Positions 34,550 to 43,183 of a stretch of DNA of 64,000 nucleotides are shown piece after piece; the first letter of the stretch is position 1; each line of letters opens with the position of its first letter. The DNA is from Xylophilus sp. GTDB taxonomy: Bacteria; Pseudomonadota; Gammaproteobacteria; Burkholderiales; Burkholderiaceae_C. The notes under the pieces were generated by a model. The model worked only from the letters and a program-made list of their open reading frames with translations, was not told the origin of the DNA and searched no databases. Both the position numbers and the translations under genes were made by a program. The stretch lies in contig WNDY01000008.1 of assembly GCA_009914555.1 (NCBI GenBank), positions 1 to 64,000 on the forward strand, given 5' to 3'.

Positions 34550-35169
34550 GCCGGCCCACGGGCCGGCCGGGCAGGCCGCCCCCGCACCGCGGCGCCGGCG
34601 AGGTCCGCATCGTCGGCGGCATCTGGAAGCGCACGCGCCTGCCGGTGCCCGACCGCCCCGGCCTGCGGCCCACGCCCGACCGGGTGCGCGAGACGCTGTT
34701 CAACTGGCTCGGCCAGGACCTGGCCGGCTGGCGCGTGCTCGACGCCTTCGCCGGCACCGGCGCGCTCGGCATTGAGGCCGCCTCGCGCGGCGCGGCCCAG
34801 GTGACGCTGGTGGAGCAGGACGCGGCCCTGGTCGCCGGACTGCAGGCGCTGCGCGGCAGGCTCGACGGTGCTGCGGACATCCTGCAGGTGCGCCGCGGCG
34901 ACGGCGTGGCCGCGCTGCGGCAGGCCGCCGCCGGCAGCCTGGACTTGGTTTTGATCGATCCGCCGTTCGATGCCGCATTGTTCGAGCCGGCGCTGGCGGC
35001 CGCGGCGCCCGCGCTGTCCGCCGGCGGCTTCGCCTACCTGGAAGCGCCTGCGGCCTGGAGCGACGAGGCGCTGGCGCCCTTCGGCCTGGCCGTGCACCGC
35101 CACCTGCGGGCTGGCGCAGTGCATGCGCACCTGCTGCGGCGGGCCGGTGCGGGCGAAGGTCGTCCATAG
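34546..35169 (+). CDS. rsmD: 16S rRNA (guanine-966-N2)-methyltransferase RsmD
   Basis: A 207-residue methyltransferase for G966 of 16S rRNA. The order VRIVGGIWKRTRLPVP, RPTPDRVRETLFNWL, VLDAFAGTGALGIEAASRGA (SAM motif) and LVLIDPPFD (catalytic DPPF) matches RsmD. The start is GTG at 34546, overlapping the previous stop, so it may be translationally coupled to the peptidase pair. coaD follows, the usual rsmD-coaD pairing. Confidence 0.92.
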   Translation: MSRPTGRPGRPPPHRGAGEVRIVGGIWKRTRLPVPDRPGLRPTPDRVRETLFNWLGQDLAGWRVLDAFAGTGALGIEAASRGAAQVTLVEQDAALVAGLQALRGRLDGAADILQVRRGDGVAALRQAAAGSLDLVLIDPPFDAALFEPALAAAAPALSAGGFAYLEAPAAWSDEALAPFGLAVHRHLRAGAVHAHLLRRAGAGEGRP

Positions 35170-35295
35170 CCGCCAATCCGGCGACCAGGGCATGCGGGAA
35201 TGGCCGGATCCATGCTGCACCGCACTGCATAATGCGCCGACCTCTGCCGGCGAGCCGCGGGACGGGGATTGTTTCATTCGCAGGAGACCCCACCC

Positions 35296-35790
35296 ATGTC
35301 ACAACCCGTGATCGCCGTCTATCCCGGCACCTTCGACCCGATGACCCTGGGCCATGAGGACGTGGTGCGGCGCGCGGTGGCGCTGTTCCCGCGCGTGGTG
35401 GTCGCCGTGGCGGCGGGCCACCACAAGAAGACGCTGTTCTCGCTCGCCGAGCGCATCGAGATGGTCCGCGAGGCCGTAGCCCGCTATCCGCAGGTCGAGG
35501 TCGAGAGCTTCTCGGGCCTGCTGCGCGACTTCGTCGTCGAGCGCGGCGGCAAGGCCATGGTGCGCGGCCTGCGCGCGGTGACCGACTTCGATTACGAGTT
35601 CCAGCTCGCCGGCATGAACCGCAGCCTGATGCCCGACGTGGAGACGGTCTTTCTCACACCGAGCGACAAGTACCAATTCATCTCCAGCACCTTCGTGCGC
35701 GAGATCGCGGCGCTGGGCGGCGAAGTTGGCAAGTTCGTCTCGCTGCCGGTGCAGGAGCGGCTCACAGCCAAGGTGCGCAGCCTGGGCTGA
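35296..35790 (+). CDS. coaD: Phosphopantetheine adenylyltransferase
   Basis: A 164-residue nucleotidyltransferase for the fourth step of CoA synthesis. The signature YPGTFDPMTLGHEDVVRRA carries the TxGH-type nucleotide motif; KAMVRGLRAVTDFDYEFQ and TPSDKYQFISSTFVREI are typical. The start at 35296 (MSQPVIAVYPGTF) follows GGAGACCCC. A candidate -10 CATAAT lies at 35228. Length is standard. Confidence 0.95.
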   Translation: MSQPVIAVYPGTFDPMTLGHEDVVRRAVALFPRVVVAVAAGHHKKTLFSLAERIEMVREAVARYPQVEVESFSGLLRDFVVERGGKAMVRGLRAVTDFDYEFQLAGMNRSLMPDVETVFLTPSDKYQFISSTFVREIAALGGEVGKFVSLPVQERLTAKVRSLG

Positions 35791-35800
35791 GTGCAAGGCC

Positions 35801-36454
35801 ATGCGCCGGCGGCACCCCTTGTTCGTCGCCCTGGCGGCCGCGGCGCTGTGGATGGGCGCGGGGGTATCGGCCGAAGCCCAGGTCCACCGGTGCCTGCAAC
35901 TGGGCGGTGGGTTCGCCTTGCAGCAGCTGCCGTGCCCGCCGGGCGTCCGGGGTTCGCGGGTGGACGGTGCGCCGGGCCAGCGGCCGCCGCCGCCGCCACC
36001 GCCGCCGCGTCCGCCGCGCTATCCGCAGCCCTCTGCGTATCCCTATCCTGCGTATCCTGCGTATCCTGCGTATCCTGCGTATCCTGCGTATCCTGACGGC
36101 CGCCCTGCGGCGCCGCCGCTGGATGACGGGCCTGCGTACCGCTCTGCCGACGAGGCCGAGCGGCTGCGCCAGCAGCCGCTTGGGGAGGGGCCGCCGGCAG
36201 ACCCGCAACTGGCGGGCGAGGCGGATCTCTGCCTCGCGTGGTACCTCCCGCTGATGCGCGACCCGCGCGGCGTGTACTACAGCGCGCCGGTCAAGGAGGG
36301 CCGCGTGTTGAGCTTCACGCTGCATATCCCGAATACGAGCTACCGCGGCGGCACTGACGTCCGCGCAGCGGCCTGCGAGATCTGGAACGGCCGGCTCGAC
36401 GCCGGCTGGACCCGGATCCACGCTGAACGGCGAGGATGGTATCGAGGGGTATAG
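35801..36454 (+). CDS. Exported Pro/Tyr-rich protein of unknown function
   Basis: A 217-residue protein that I do not recognise. Residues 1-26 form a signal peptide (ALWMGAGVSAEAQ). A Cys pair (CLQLGGGFALQQLPC) follows, then a proline run, five AYP triplets encoded by a 9-bp tandem repeat, and a C-terminal domain with Cys (DLCLAWYLPLMRDP, AAACEIWNGRLD). Its last codons and stop (GTA-TAG) are inside a GGGGGTAT repeat, so the true C-terminus may have been changed by that element. Probably periplasmic or surface-exposed. It begins 10 bp after coaD. Confidence 0.6.
   Translation: MRRRHPLFVALAAAALWMGAGVSAEAQVHRCLQLGGGFALQQLPCPPGVRGSRVDGAPGQRPPPPPPPPRPPRYPQPSAYPYPAYPAYPAYPAYPAYPDGRPAAPPLDDGPAYRSADEAERLRQQPLGEGPPADPQLAGEADLCLAWYLPLMRDPRGVYYSAPVKEGRVLSFTLHIPNTSYRGGTDVRAAACEIWNGRLDAGWTRIHAERRGWYRGV
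36044..36097 (+). repeat. 9-bp tandem repeat TATCCTGCG inside the exported-protein gene
   Basis: Five perfect TATCCTGCG units (36044-36088) plus one variant TATCCTGAC. Each unit encodes Tyr-Pro-Ala. Perfect DNA identity suggests recent slippage and probable copy-number variation that would keep the reading frame. Confidence 0.9.
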
Positions 36455-36505
36455 GCCGCTAATGCCCGAATCCCAAGTGCTGGCGGGCTTGTGGTCCGGG
36501 GGTAT
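36446..36505 (+). repeat. GGGGGTAT repeat, direct type (53-bp period)
   Basis: TAT of GGGGTATAGG at 36450 and of GGGGGTAT at 36503, 53 bp apart. The first motif supplies the last codon and TAG stop of the upstream gene. The remaining 140 bp up to the tRNA terminator hold no further recognised feature. Confidence 0.75.
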
Positions 36506-36643
36506 TTTTCCGGTGGTGCTGGCGTTTCCAGCCAGTCGCCCGCTGCGCGGCCTATCGCGCCCATCCAGCCCAGCGCTGTGCCGCACAGCACCGGCGGCTG
36601 GTCGCCGATGAGACGCTTTTGCCGTGGGGAGGCCCGGCGTTAC

Positions 36644-36678
36644 AAAAAAGCCCGGACGCTGGCGGAAGCGTGCGGGCT
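36644..36678 (-). terminator. Rho-independent terminator after tRNA-Arg
   Basis: Minus strand: AGCCCG-C-ACGCT, loop TCCGCC, AGCGT-C-CGGGCT, then TTTTT. It lies 6 bp beyond the tRNA 3' end. Confidence 0.88.
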
Positions 36679-36684
36679 CGGGTG

Positions 36685-36759
36685 TGGTCCTCCCGACAGG
36701 AATCGAACCTGTATCTGGCGCTTAGGAGGCGCCCGTTCTATCCATTGAACTACGGGAAG
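36685..36759 (-). tRNA. tRNA-Arg (anticodon CCU)
   Basis: A 75-nt cloverleaf. The acceptor stem CTTCCCG pairs with CGGGAGG (one G-U), followed by discriminator A and an encoded CCA. The anticodon arm GGCGC-CTCCTAA-GCGCC gives anticodon CCU, reading AGG. The T arm is ACAGG-TTCGATT-CCTGT. It decodes a rare codon in this GC-rich genome. Confidence 0.95.
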
Positions 36760-36813
36760 GCAAGCGGTGCGGCAAAGCCCGCCATTGTAAGGGTGGCAGG
36801 GGCCTCGCCAGGA

Positions 36814-39800
36814 TCAATCGTAGGCCAGCGTGTAGATCAGGTCCACCGCGCTCTTCACGCCGGTCTGGCCGCGCAGCGTGAGGCGGCGCGAGAGGTCGTA
36901 GAAGATGTAGAGCGCGCCCAGCGTGCCGCTCAGGCTGCGCTCGTAGGTGACGTAGAGGTTCTGCGACAGCCGCTTGCCGAAGGTGAGCGCTGCCGCTTCG
37001 GCCGCTGTGGTGCCGGTGGCGCTGGTCGGTCCCTTGAAGCCGATTTCGTCGAGGCCCAGACGGTTGGCAATGCCCGCGCCGCCCGGGCCCTTGCCGCCGC
37101 TCAGGAAGGCCAGCGCCGCCTGCTGCAGCAGCGCGGCCTCGGCGCCGCCGTTGGCCGTGCTGCGGCCGAGCACGACCCACGAGAGGATTTCGGCGTCGGT
37201 CAGCGACGATTCGGAATAGAGCTTGACCGACGGCGACTGCGCCGTGCCGGTCACGCGCACGCCGGCGCGCACCGAGATGTTGGGCCGCAGCGCCAGGATG
37301 TCGAGGCTCGGGTTGTCCAGCGGGCCGTTGAAGCGGATCAGGCCGCTTTCGACGTCGAGCTGCTGGCTGTAGGCGCGGTAGCGGCCGGCCACGGTGCGGA
37401 TCTCGCCGGTCAGGCGCGGCGGCTGGTCCAGGCCCGCGGTGCTGCGCACTTCGACTTTGCCGGCCAGCCGCGTGGTGATGCCGCGGCCCTGCACCGCGAA
37501 GTCGTCGCCGAGGTCGAAGCCGACGACGATGTCCGGCGGCTTGCGCGTGCCCGGCCTGGCCGCGGCCGCCTCGGCCTTGCGCGCTTTGCGGGCGGCTTCG
37601 CGGTCGAGCGCGGCCGAATGCACGACCACGTCCTTGCCGAGCGTGGGCGCAGTGTCGTCGGGCAGGATGATAGCGGCGCGGTCGGCCTTGAGGTCGCCGC
37701 GCAGCTTCAGGCGGCCGCTGGCCTCGAGCGTGCTGTCGAGCCGGCCCGACAGCGTGAGCTGCCGGTCGGTGCGCACCGACACGCGCAGCGCGTCGAGCGT
37801 GGCCGCGATGTCCATGCGCAGGCCGGAGCCGCCGTCGGTCGCCGGCTGGTTCCAGGCGACGCTGCCGCGCGCGGCGAGCGTGCCGCCGCCGGCTGCGCCG
37901 AGCTGCGAGGCCGTGGCCCGGGTGCCGGCGATGCCGGGGATGCGCGTGGCCGGGCCGGTGCCGCCGTGCAGCGTGAATTCGGTGATGTCGAGCCGGTCGC
38001 CGGCCAGCGCCGCGCGCAGCCGGCCGTCGCGCAGTTCGATGCCGTCGACCACCGAGCGCACCGCAAGCCGGTCGCCGGCCAGCGTGCCGCTCCAGCGCGG
38101 CGCGGCGCGGCTGCCGGACAGGGTGGCGTCGGCGTCGAGCGAGCCCTCGATGCGCCAGCCCGGCGGCGCGAGCACCGACCACAGCCCCACGTTCGGCAGC
38201 CGCGCGCGGACGCGGGCCGCGAGCGGCGCGTCGGCCGGCCACTGCCAGCCACCGTCGGCCTGCCGCACCCGGGTGCTGCCCTGGGCCTGCAGGCTGCCGG
38301 CGCGCTCGCTGTCCCAGGCCAGCTCGGCGCGCACCGCGTCGCCCTCGGCGGTGAGGGTGGCGCGGGCCTCGCGCACGCCGGCGGCCACGGTCTGCCCGGC
38401 CAGCGCGGTGCGGGCCGTGGCCGCCTTGGATTCGGCCGGGCCGCTGCTGGTGAGCTGCGTGGGCGCGGCCGGCGCGTCGCCGGCCAGCACGCGGATGTCG
38501 CCGCTGCGGCGCACCAGGGAGGCGCGGGCGCGCAGCGTGTCGCCGGCGTCGATGTCCCAGGTGCCGTCGAACACCAGATCGCCGGCCAGGCCCAGGTCGG
38601 CCAGCGCGTCGCGGCCTTCGGCCGCAACGGCCTGCGCCCAGGCCATGGGCAGGCCGTCGATGCGACCCTGGCTGCGCAGGCGCAGCGCCCCGGCCGCGGT
38701 GCGTTCGAGCCGCAGCGGCTCCCAGGCGATCTGCACCGCGCCGGGCGCCGGGCCGGACAGCGTGGCGCTGCCGGCCGTGGCCTCGACCAGCAGTGCGCCG
38801 CCGCCAGTGCGCACGCGGGCGTCGAACGGGCGCGACAGCGCCAGGCGCCATGGCCCCGGCAGGCCCTCGTCCTGCGCGTCCAACTTCAGCGCGGCCAGCG
38901 TGGCCTGCCAGAGGCCGTCACCGGCCAGGCCGCCGCTGGCGGACAGGTCCAGCGTGGCGCGGCGCGTGTCCATGGCCGCGCTGCCGCGCACGGCCAGCGT
39001 GGCGCGGGCCAGCGTGCCGGCCAGCTCGGCCTTCACGCTTTGCAGTGCGATGGATGTACTGGGGGGGGAAGGGGGCGTCGAGCGGCTGGAATCCGCCGGC
39101 TCTAGGGATATACCCCCAGTATTGCTCGGAATGCGCAGGTCCAGCCGCGGCGTGTCGAGCGTGGCCGTGAGCGACAGCTCGTCGCGCGCGTTGGCCGGCG
39201 CGCGGCCGGTGGCCAGGCGTTGCTGCGCCGCCTGCCAGCCGCCCTGCCAGCGCGCGTCGAGCCGCGCGGTGCCGCTGGCCTGCGCGCCGGCCAGCAGGCC
39301 GCCCAGGCCCGGCAGCGATGCGGCCCAGCGCTGCAGCGCGGCGGCATCGTCCACACGCAGATCGAATGTGCCGCTGCCGGCGGCCGGCGCGATGCGGCCG
39401 TCGAGGTCGGCGCGCGCGCCGGGGGCGCTGAAGGCGAACTGGCCCTGGCCGGACTGCGCGGCGACGCGGGCCTGCACCTTGCCTTGCAGCTTCGCGTCAC
39501 GCGTCTGGACGGCCAGCGCGGCGAGGTCGAGCAACTGTTCGGCCGCGACCCAGCGGCCCTTGGCGCTGGCGCTTTGCAGGCCCAGGCCCTGGAGCACGCC
39601 GGCCTGCTTGCGCGGCGGCGCCGCGGCGCCGCGGGCCTTCAGGTCGGTATCGAAGGCGATGGTACCGGCGGCGTCGCCGGTGGCCTGGGCAGTGCCGGTG
39701 ATGGCCGGGCCGTCGAGCCGGGTGTGCAGCGCTCCGGGGCGCAGGTCCGCGACGGCGAGCCGGGCCTGCCACGGGGCGACGGCGGGCTGGGCTTTGGCGG

Positions 39801-41061
39801 AAGTGCCTTCTTCAGGAACTGCCGGGGCCGGACCCCAGCGGCCTTCGAGCGCCAGCGTGCCGCCGCCGGCCGGGTGGACCGTGGCCTGCGGAATGGTCCA
39901 GACGCCGTGGTCGAACACGGCTTGGGCTTCGGCCGATTCGATGGGCGCACGGCGCTGGTCCCAGGGGCCGGCCAGGGCGTTGTGCAGTGTGGCGCGGGCG
40001 AGCCAGCGGCCGCCGTCGGGGCCGGCCTCGACGTGGCCGTCGATCCGCGTGGAGGGCGCGGTGGGAGCGAGGCGGGCCGCGTCGAACCCGCTCAGGTCGG
40101 CCAGCGCGCGCACCAGGGGCTGGGCGGTGTTCCAGGGGGCGACCTCGGCGTCGAGGCTCACATGCATCGGCACCGGGGCAGGGGCCGGCGGCGGCGCGGG
40201 CGGCTTGGCGGCGGGCTTGCCGCGGGCGGTTTTCTTCGGTGCCGGTGCAGGCGCGGGCACGGCGGCCGGCGCAGCCTCGGCGTCGAGCGTGGCCTTCACC
40301 TGCAGGCGCGCCCCGGCGCCCGCGAGCGTACCGGTGACCTGGGCATCAGCCCGCACCGGCAGCGGCTCTGCACCGCCGGGGGCCGGGGCGCGCACGCGGG
40401 CCTGGAGCGCGGCATCGACGGCCATGGGCGCGGCGCCCTGCACGGTGGCGCGGGCGGCATAGTGGCCGCTGTACACGTCCACGCCGGTGATCTCGGCCTC
40501 GTGCCGGCCGTTGCGGTAGCGGTAGCTGCCGGCCAGGCCGGTGGCGACGGTTTCCGGCGGGCCCGTCCAGCGGATGGTGTCGATGCGAAAGGGCAGCGTG
40601 ATCTCCATTGGCAGCACCAGGCCCTGCAACGGCTCGACGGGTTCGCTTTCCTTCTGCGGGCCGCGTTTCTCGATGACCACCTCGCGCACGTGGACTTCGC
40701 CGAGCCTGACCTGCCGCCGCAGCAGCGGCGCCAGGCTCCAGCCGATGTGCGCGTCATGCACCTCGACGGCCAGCGCCTCGCTCTGCCAGCGCAGCCAGCC
40801 GATGCGGCCGCCGCCGCGCAGCGAGCCGGCGACGTCGCGCGATGCGAGCGTCTGCCCCGCGGGCAGGTACCGCGCGGCCCGGGCCAGGGCTGCGCCCAGC
40901 GACTGCTGCGAGCCGGCCCAGATCCAGGCCCCGGCCAGGACGGCCACTGCGGCCAGCAGCAGCACGGCCAGCGTGCCGGCGATCCAGCGCAGGACGCGGG
41001 GCCGGCGGCTGCGGGGCGGCGCCGCAGGCGAGGTCATGGGGGCGGGCGGTTGGTCTGCCAT
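36814..41061 (-). CDS. tamB: Translocation and assembly module protein TamB
   Basis: A 1415-residue inner-membrane-anchored protein spanning the periplasm. One N-terminal helix (about residues 23-48, VLRWIAGTLAVLLLAAVAVLAGAW) is followed by a long beta-rich region, and the C-terminal DUF490/TamB domain ends with LSQNLYVTYERSLSGTLG and LTLRGQTGVKSAVDLIYT. It works with TamA in outer-membrane assembly and phospholipid transport. The start at 41061 (MADQPPAPM) fits the anchor. An unusual Ser/Pro-rich stretch (SNTGGISLEPADSSRSTPP) is encoded by a repeat-like insertion at 39056-39121. tamA lies upstream on the same strand. Confidence 0.9.
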   Translation of the reverse strand: MADQPPAPMTSPAAPPRSRRPRVLRWIAGTLAVLLLAAVAVLAGAWIWAGSQQSLGAALARAARYLPAGQTLASRDVAGSLRGGGRIGWLRWQSEALAVEVHDAHIGWSLAPLLRRQVRLGEVHVREVVIEKRGPQKESEPVEPLQGLVLPMEITLPFRIDTIRWTGPPETVATGLAGSYRYRNGRHEAEITGVDVYSGHYAARATVQGAAPMAVDAALQARVRAPAPGGAEPLPVRADAQVTGTLAGAGARLQVKATLDAEAAPAAVPAPAPAPKKTARGKPAAKPPAPPPAPAPVPMHVSLDAEVAPWNTAQPLVRALADLSGFDAARLAPTAPSTRIDGHVEAGPDGGRWLARATLHNALAGPWDQRRAPIESAEAQAVFDHGVWTIPQATVHPAGGGTLALEGRWGPAPAVPEEGTSAKAQPAVAPWQARLAVADLRPGALHTRLDGPAITGTAQATGDAAGTIAFDTDLKARGAAAPPRKQAGVLQGLGLQSASAKGRWVAAEQLLDLAALAVQTRDAKLQGKVQARVAAQSGQGQFAFSAPGARADLDGRIAPAAGSGTFDLRVDDAAALQRWAASLPGLGGLLAGAQASGTARLDARWQGGWQAAQQRLATGRAPANARDELSLTATLDTPRLDLRIPSNTGGISLEPADSSRSTPPSPPSTSIALQSVKAELAGTLARATLAVRGSAAMDTRRATLDLSASGGLAGDGLWQATLAALKLDAQDEGLPGPWRLALSRPFDARVRTGGGALLVEATAGSATLSGPAPGAVQIAWEPLRLERTAAGALRLRSQGRIDGLPMAWAQAVAAEGRDALADLGLAGDLVFDGTWDIDAGDTLRARASLVRRSGDIRVLAGDAPAAPTQLTSSGPAESKAATARTALAGQTVAAGVREARATLTAEGDAVRAELAWDSERAGSLQAQGSTRVRQADGGWQWPADAPLAARVRARLPNVGLWSVLAPPGWRIEGSLDADATLSGSRAAPRWSGTLAGDRLAVRSVVDGIELRDGRLRAALAGDRLDITEFTLHGGTGPATRIPGIAGTRATASQLGAAGGGTLAARGSVAWNQPATDGGSGLRMDIAATLDALRVSVRTDRQLTLSGRLDSTLEASGRLKLRGDLKADRAAIILPDDTAPTLGKDVVVHSAALDREAARKARKAEAAAARPGTRKPPDIVVGFDLGDDFAVQGRGITTRLAGKVEVRSTAGLDQPPRLTGEIRTVAGRYRAYSQQLDVESGLIRFNGPLDNPSLDILALRPNISVRAGVRVTGTAQSPSVKLYSESSLTDAEILSWVVLGRSTANGGAEAALLQQAALAFLSGGKGPGGAGIANRLGLDEIGFKGPTSATGTTAAEAAALTFGKRLSQNLYVTYERSLSGTLGALYIFYDLSRRLTLRGQTGVKSAVDLIYTLAYD
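39056..39121 (-). repeat. Repeat-like insertion inside tamB
   Basis: TACTGGGGG (39057-39065) and CCCCCAGTA (39113-39121) are perfect inverted ends. ATACCCCC at 39110 is the family motif; the partner position 54 bp away is a degenerate GTACTGGG. The segment length, about 66 bp, keeps the tamB frame open and encodes a low-complexity Ser/Pro stretch. Confidence 0.6.
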
Positions 41062-41073
41062 CGCAGGTGCATC

Positions 41074-41136
41074 GGGGGGTATATGGCTGTGGTGGGCGAA
41101 TGACGGGCGCCTGGGGGTGTCGATGGTGGGGGTATC
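41074..41136 (+). repeat. GGGGGTAT repeat, direct type (53-bp period)
   Basis: TAT of GGGGGGTAT at 41080 and of GGGGGTAT at 41133, 53 bp apart. It fills the gap between the tamA stop and the tamB start; the tamA stop (TGA) is read from the TATCA at its edge. Confidence 0.75.
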
Positions 41137-43132
41137 AGAAGATGAAGCCGAGCCGCAGGTGCAGCCGGAGCTTCTTCGGATCGACCCCGTAGGCCAGGTC
41201 GGCCTGCAGCGGCCCGACCGGGCTGCGCCAGCGCACGCCGGCGCCGACGCCGGTCTTGATCTGCAGATCGCTGGCCTTGTCCGAGACGGCGCCGGCATCG
41301 ACGAAGACGGCGCTTTCGAAATCCGTCATCTCGCCGTGCCAGACGATGGGGCGCTGCCATTCGACGCTGGCCACGGCCATGTAGCGGCCGGCGTAGATCA
41401 GGTTGTTGACCGTGCGCGCGCCGATCTGGCGGTAGCTGTAGCCGCGCACCGTGGTGTCGCCGCCGGTCAGGAACATCAGCGGCGACGGGATGCCCGCGTT
41501 GTGCGACGCGAGGACGGCGCCGAGCTCGCCGCGCAGCTGCAGCCGGGCCCGGCGCGGGGCGCCGGTCTCGGGCACGACGGTGCCGAACGGGATGTAGCCG
41601 AGCGTGCGCGCGTCGACGCGCACGAAGGGCTTGCGTTCGCCCATCAGCGTGTAGCCGGGGCCGGCTTCCACGCTCAAGCCCCAGCCGCGCGTGGGCGCGG
41701 CGTTGTTGTCGAAGTAGCGGCCGGTCCAGGCGTAGTTCACGCTGAGCGCGGCGGCCGAGGGCGGGGCGTCGCTGCCCTCGCTCGTGGCCCGGTCGTACTG
41801 CAGGTAGTAGGAGCGGCTGATGTGGTCGGTGTTCTTGCTGCGGCCGCCGCGCAGGCGGGCGCTGTCCACGTCGTAGTTGCCGGTGCTCTCGCGCTTGAGC
41901 TGCTCGGAGGTCACCCAGCGCCACTGGTCCTCGTCGGGCAGCGAGTTCTGCTCGGAGCCGATGACCTGCGTCTCGCGGTCGATCGACAGTTTGGAGAGCG
42001 CGCGCCAGCCGATCAGCGGCAGCTGGTTGTGCGTGTGGTCGACCGACACGCGCGGGCCGCTGTCGGTGCTGACGCCCACGCCGAACACGACCTTCTGCAG
42101 CTTGGCATCGCGCACCTGGGCGATGACCGGCGCGGCCGCCGGGTCGACTCCGGCCTCGGTGTCGAGCGTGAGGAAGACCGAGTCGTAGTAGCCGCTGGAG
42201 GCCAGCCGCTGCTGCGCGTCGAGCAGTTGGGCCTGGTCGTAGTCGCTGCCCACCGGCAGGCGCGCCAGGCGCTCGGCGACCTCGGGCGGATAGCGCTCGG
42301 CGCCACGCACCTGCATGGGTCCGAACCGGTAGGCGGGGCCGGAGTCGTAGTCCACCGACAGGTTGGGGCGGGCCGCGTCGGCGTCGACGTCGGCCCGGCT
42401 GTCGGCGATGCGGGCCGTGGGATAGCGGCGCGCGGTCAGGGCGCGCAGGCCCTGGGTCTTGGCGCCGTCCCAGGCGTCCTGGGTGAAGCGCGCGCCGGGC
42501 GCAAGCGACCAGCCGTCGCGGATCGCGCGCTGGCGGCTGGCATCGGTCGGCAGGTCGTTGGTGGCGCCCGAGAAACCGATCTGCACACCCGAGACGGTGG
42601 TCGGCGTGCCTGGATCGACCGCGACGACGACCTCGCGCGGCGCCTTCTCGGACGTGGGCGTTTCGTTGAGCAGCACGCTGATGCGCGGCGCGAAGTAGCC
42701 GAGCGTGCCCAACAGCTCGCGGGCATTGCCTTCGGCCGCGCCGAGCAGGCGCGAGAGTTCGCTGGACTGCAGGTCGTCGAGCGTGCGGTAGCGCTGCAGC
42801 TCCAGGTGGCGGCGCAGGTAGTCGGCGATGTCGGGCGGCGCCTTGACGTCGACGGTGAAGGCGTCGCGTCTGGACGGGGCTTTCGTCCTGCCGTCGCCGT
42901 CCTTCGCCTCGTCCGACTTTTCCTTGTCGGCGCGCTGGGCGGCCTGCTCGCTGGTCAGCAGCTGGTGGTCCTCCGGCTCCCCTTCCGCTGTCTTGTCCGG
43001 CCGCAGCAGGCCGCAGCCGGGCAGGGCGAGGAGGGCAGCGGTGCACACCAGAAAAGCCAACGCCGGCACACGGGCCGGCGCGAAAGGGGAACGAGTGGAT
43101 GGATGCTCGGTCGCGGAGAAGGGCCAGGGCAT
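41135..43132 (-). CDS. tamA: Outer-membrane assembly protein TamA (Omp85 family)
   Basis: A 665-residue Omp85 protein. After the signal come POTRA-type repeats (for example DIADYLRRHLELQRYRTLDD, TVSGVQIGFSGATND and AYRFGPMQVRGAERYPPE) and a C-terminal 16-strand barrel with the lid-lock motif TVRGYSYRQIG and last strand LRLHLRLGFIF ending in Phe. The signal peptide ends in LALPGCGLL, which looks like a lipobox and is unusual for an Omp85 barrel. The start at 43132 (MPWPFSATE) is chosen over an upstream alternative at 43150. tamB follows at 73 bp. Confidence 0.9.
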   Translation of the reverse strand: MPWPFSATEHPSTRSPFAPARVPALAFLVCTAALLALPGCGLLRPDKTAEGEPEDHQLLTSEQAAQRADKEKSDEAKDGDGRTKAPSRRDAFTVDVKAPPDIADYLRRHLELQRYRTLDDLQSSELSRLLGAAEGNARELLGTLGYFAPRISVLLNETPTSEKAPREVVVAVDPGTPTTVSGVQIGFSGATNDLPTDASRQRAIRDGWSLAPGARFTQDAWDGAKTQGLRALTARRYPTARIADSRADVDADAARPNLSVDYDSGPAYRFGPMQVRGAERYPPEVAERLARLPVGSDYDQAQLLDAQQRLASSGYYDSVFLTLDTEAGVDPAAAPVIAQVRDAKLQKVVFGVGVSTDSGPRVSVDHTHNQLPLIGWRALSKLSIDRETQVIGSEQNSLPDEDQWRWVTSEQLKRESTGNYDVDSARLRGGRSKNTDHISRSYYLQYDRATSEGSDAPPSAAALSVNYAWTGRYFDNNAAPTRGWGLSVEAGPGYTLMGERKPFVRVDARTLGYIPFGTVVPETGAPRRARLQLRGELGAVLASHNAGIPSPLMFLTGGDTTVRGYSYRQIGARTVNNLIYAGRYMAVASVEWQRPIVWHGEMTDFESAVFVDAGAVSDKASDLQIKTGVGAGVRWRSPVGPLQADLAYGVDPKKLRLHLRLGFIF

Positions 43133-43183
43133 CGGGCTATTCTGCCCCAAGCCCTGCCCGGCGGTGTGTGAACCTGCAACGCG

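Noticed and set aside
35861-35868. GGGGGTATC inside the exported-protein gene
   Set aside because: It encodes Gly-Val-Ser of the signal peptide and has no partner motif at the family distances.
36044-36097. Possible CRISPR-like array
   Set aside because: The units are 9 bp, contiguous and coding, with no spacers.
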